NCBI RefSeq assembly: GCF_022024015.1
Contig: NZ_CP091786.1
Coordinates: 2,046,001-2,110,000 of the forward strand
Origin: Prevotella sp. E9-3
Lineage (GTDB): Bacteria; Bacteroidota; Bacteroidia; Bacteroidales; Bacteroidaceae
Reading direction: 5' to 3'
DNA length: 64,000 bases
Every line of letters begins with the position of its first letter. Position 1 is the first letter of the stretch. This document shows, piece after piece, positions 62,808 to 64,000 of this stretch. The position numbers and the translations under genes are program-made. The notes beneath the pieces were generated by a model. It made no database searches and was not told the origin of the DNA. It saw only the letters and a program-made list of their open reading frames with translations.

Positions 62808-64000
62808 ATGTACGGAATAGCCGACCTTGACAACTGTTACGTTTCATGCGAACGTGTCTTCAGACCTGATTTGAAAGGGGTACCCGTTGTTGTATTATCA
62901 AACAACGATGGCTGTGTTGTGGCCCGTTCAAACGAGGCCAAAGCCATAGGCGTGAAGGAAGGCACCCCCTATTATCAATTGGCTGAGCTATTTCCAAACA
63001 ACAAAATTGCAGTATTTTCTTCGAATTATGAGTTATATGGTGAGTTAACAGGACGTGTAATTAGTATCATACGAAAAGAGACCCCCGCTTATTTCCGATA
63101 CTCCATTGATGAATGCTTTATGTATCTCGATGGTATAGCACTTGAACAGTTGCAGACATGGGGCGAGCGACTCCAAAAACGAGTAAAACGTGAAGTGGGC
63201 ATACCAATCAGCATCGGTTTGGCACCGAACAAGACACTGGCAAAGATAGCATCTAAATTAGCAAAGAAGTTTGAAGCTTATAACCATTGCTGCATGATCG
63301 ATACGGACTACAAACGCGAACGTGCACTTGAATGGTGCCCTATAGACGATGTTTGGGGCATCGGTCGCCGTTATGCGGCAAAGCTACAGTCGCTCGGCTG
63401 TAAGACAGCGCTCGACTTTGCCAAGCATCATAAGGACTGGGTTCGCCAAACTTTCAACGATATCAACATTGTGCGCACTTGGCAGGAACTAAACGGTGAG
63501 GATGCTGTTCCCAACGAAGAACTTGCCAAAAAGAAAAGTATCTGTACCAGTCGCTCATTCAATGGAATGATTGATGACTTTGAAACCCTGCGTACTAATG
63601 TTTCAAACTATGCCGCACGGTGTTCCGAGAAACTTCGCCTACAGAATACGGTAGCTACTACTGTGGGTGTATTTGTAAACACTAATGCATTTCGTGAAGA
63701 CCTTGCCCAATACTGGAATTTCCAAGAAACTCGACTTATCACCCCAACGAACAGTACTATCCCAATCGTCAGCGCAGCCTGTGATGTACTTCAGAAGATT
63801 TTTCGCCAAGGCTATAAATACAAAAAGGCGGGTGTCATCGTAATGGGAATAGGTCCTGAAAGCCCTATTCAGCAGGATTTATTCGATCTGAATGCTGAAC
63901 AGATTGAGAAGATGCGCCGATTGGACAAAGTGATTGATCGTATCAATAGACTTAATGGTTCTGAGACAATTGTCATCGGTGCACAGCAGTACACACTAAA
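62808..64000 (+). CDS. umuC: Y-family DNA polymerase UmuC, partial at the right edge
   Basis: About 397 of an expected ~420 residues. The catalytic motifs are IADLDNCYVSCERVF at the N-terminus and YSIDECFMYLDG; the helix-hairpin-helix and little-finger regions follow (VWGIGRRYAAKLQSLG, CTSRSFNGMI). Translesion polymerase with UmuD. The C-terminus is cut off by the window. Confidence 0.94.
   Translation, partial: MYGIADLDNCYVSCERVFRPDLKGVPVVVLSNNDGCVVARSNEAKAIGVKEGTPYYQLAELFPNNKIAVFSSNYELYGELTGRVISIIRKETPAYFRYSIDECFMYLDGIALEQLQTWGERLQKRVKREVGIPISIGLAPNKTLAKIASKLAKKFEAYNHCCMIDTDYKRERALEWCPIDDVWGIGRRYAAKLQSLGCKTALDFAKHHKDWVRQTFNDINIVRTWQELNGEDAVPNEELAKKKSICTSRSFNGMIDDFETLRTNVSNYAARCSEKLRLQNTVATTVGVFVNTNAFREDLAQYWNFQETRLITPTNSTIPIVSAACDVLQKIFRQGYKYKKAGVIVMGIGPESPIQQDLFDLNAEQIEKMRRLDKVIDRINRLNGSETIVIGAQQYTL

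Overview
The window is a piece of a Bacteroidales chromosome, most likely Prevotellaceae. Three things support this: (i) the house promoter signature of the phylum, TTTG - about 20 bp - TAnnTTTG, recurs in front of genes and tRNAs; (ii) the ATP synthase operon order is atpD-C-(I-like)-B-E-F-H-A-G, with a long beta subunit; (iii) there is an nqrABCDEF operon. Species cannot be named from this evidence. No rRNA, CRISPR array, integrase or replication origin was seen.

Layout. 1-2.4 kb: the N-terminal part of a TonB-type outer-membrane protein and a BaiN/HI0933-type flavoprotein. 2.4-15.8 kb: an energy block in which the ATP synthase operon (+) and the Na+-NQR operon (-) converge on one shared bidirectional terminator. 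15.8-20.3 kb: a TamB-like envelope protein. 20.3-26.5 kb: tRNA-Gly and tRNA-Thr, then a flavoprotein and a PhoB/PhoR-like two-component pair converging on a Na/Pi cotransporter whose promoter carries four 11-bp-phased GTTAC repeats (a Pho-box-like operator), and an iron alcohol dehydrogenase. 27.2-40.7 kb: an accessory/defence region. An ADP-ribosylglycohydrolase and a NUDIX enzyme are followed by a WYL regulator, a DnaQ-type exonuclease, two DUF262 (GmrSD-like) proteins, an IS4-family insertion sequence that truncates a gene, and an AbiEi/AbiEii toxin-antitoxin pair. A decayed NUDIX 3' end at 38.7 kb directly repeats the 3' end of the intact NUDIX gene at 28.5 kb, so the roughly 10.2 kb between them looks like an inserted island. 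Beyond it are a VWA protein and an unusual sigma-factor/macro-like fusion.

40.7-50.7 kb: many short, separately expressed genes (acetyltransferases, FKBP, flavodoxin + DUF2023, Hsp20, zinc ribbon, esterase, glycerate kinase, Nim-like flavoprotein, thioesterase and others). Three copies of a 50-bp promoter cassette are scattered through it; two lie between divergent genes and carry back-to-back promoters. A 102-residue unknown protein next to a hexapeptide acetyltransferase occurs twice. 50.8-54.8 kb: the most unusual part. Two direct repeats share 310 bp with a single mismatch. Each contains two promoters on the minus strand, intrinsic terminators and structured non-coding sequence whose downstream hairpins differ in sequence but keep their pairing. 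Between them lie an Abi-family protein with a HEPN-type Rx4H motif and a sigma factor/anti-sigma-like/lipoprotein operon. 54.9-64 kb: a thioredoxin-like lipid-exported protein, a HigBA pair, two identical tRNA-Arg genes, a MORN-GH25 lysozyme, carB, a thioesterase, and umuD plus partial umuC.

Most interesting points: the paired non-coding repeat with tRNA-like promoter and 3' end; the WYL-exonuclease-DUF262 pair inside an island with repeated ends; the duplicated bidirectional promoter cassette; the Pho-box-like operator; and the sigma/macro-like fusion.
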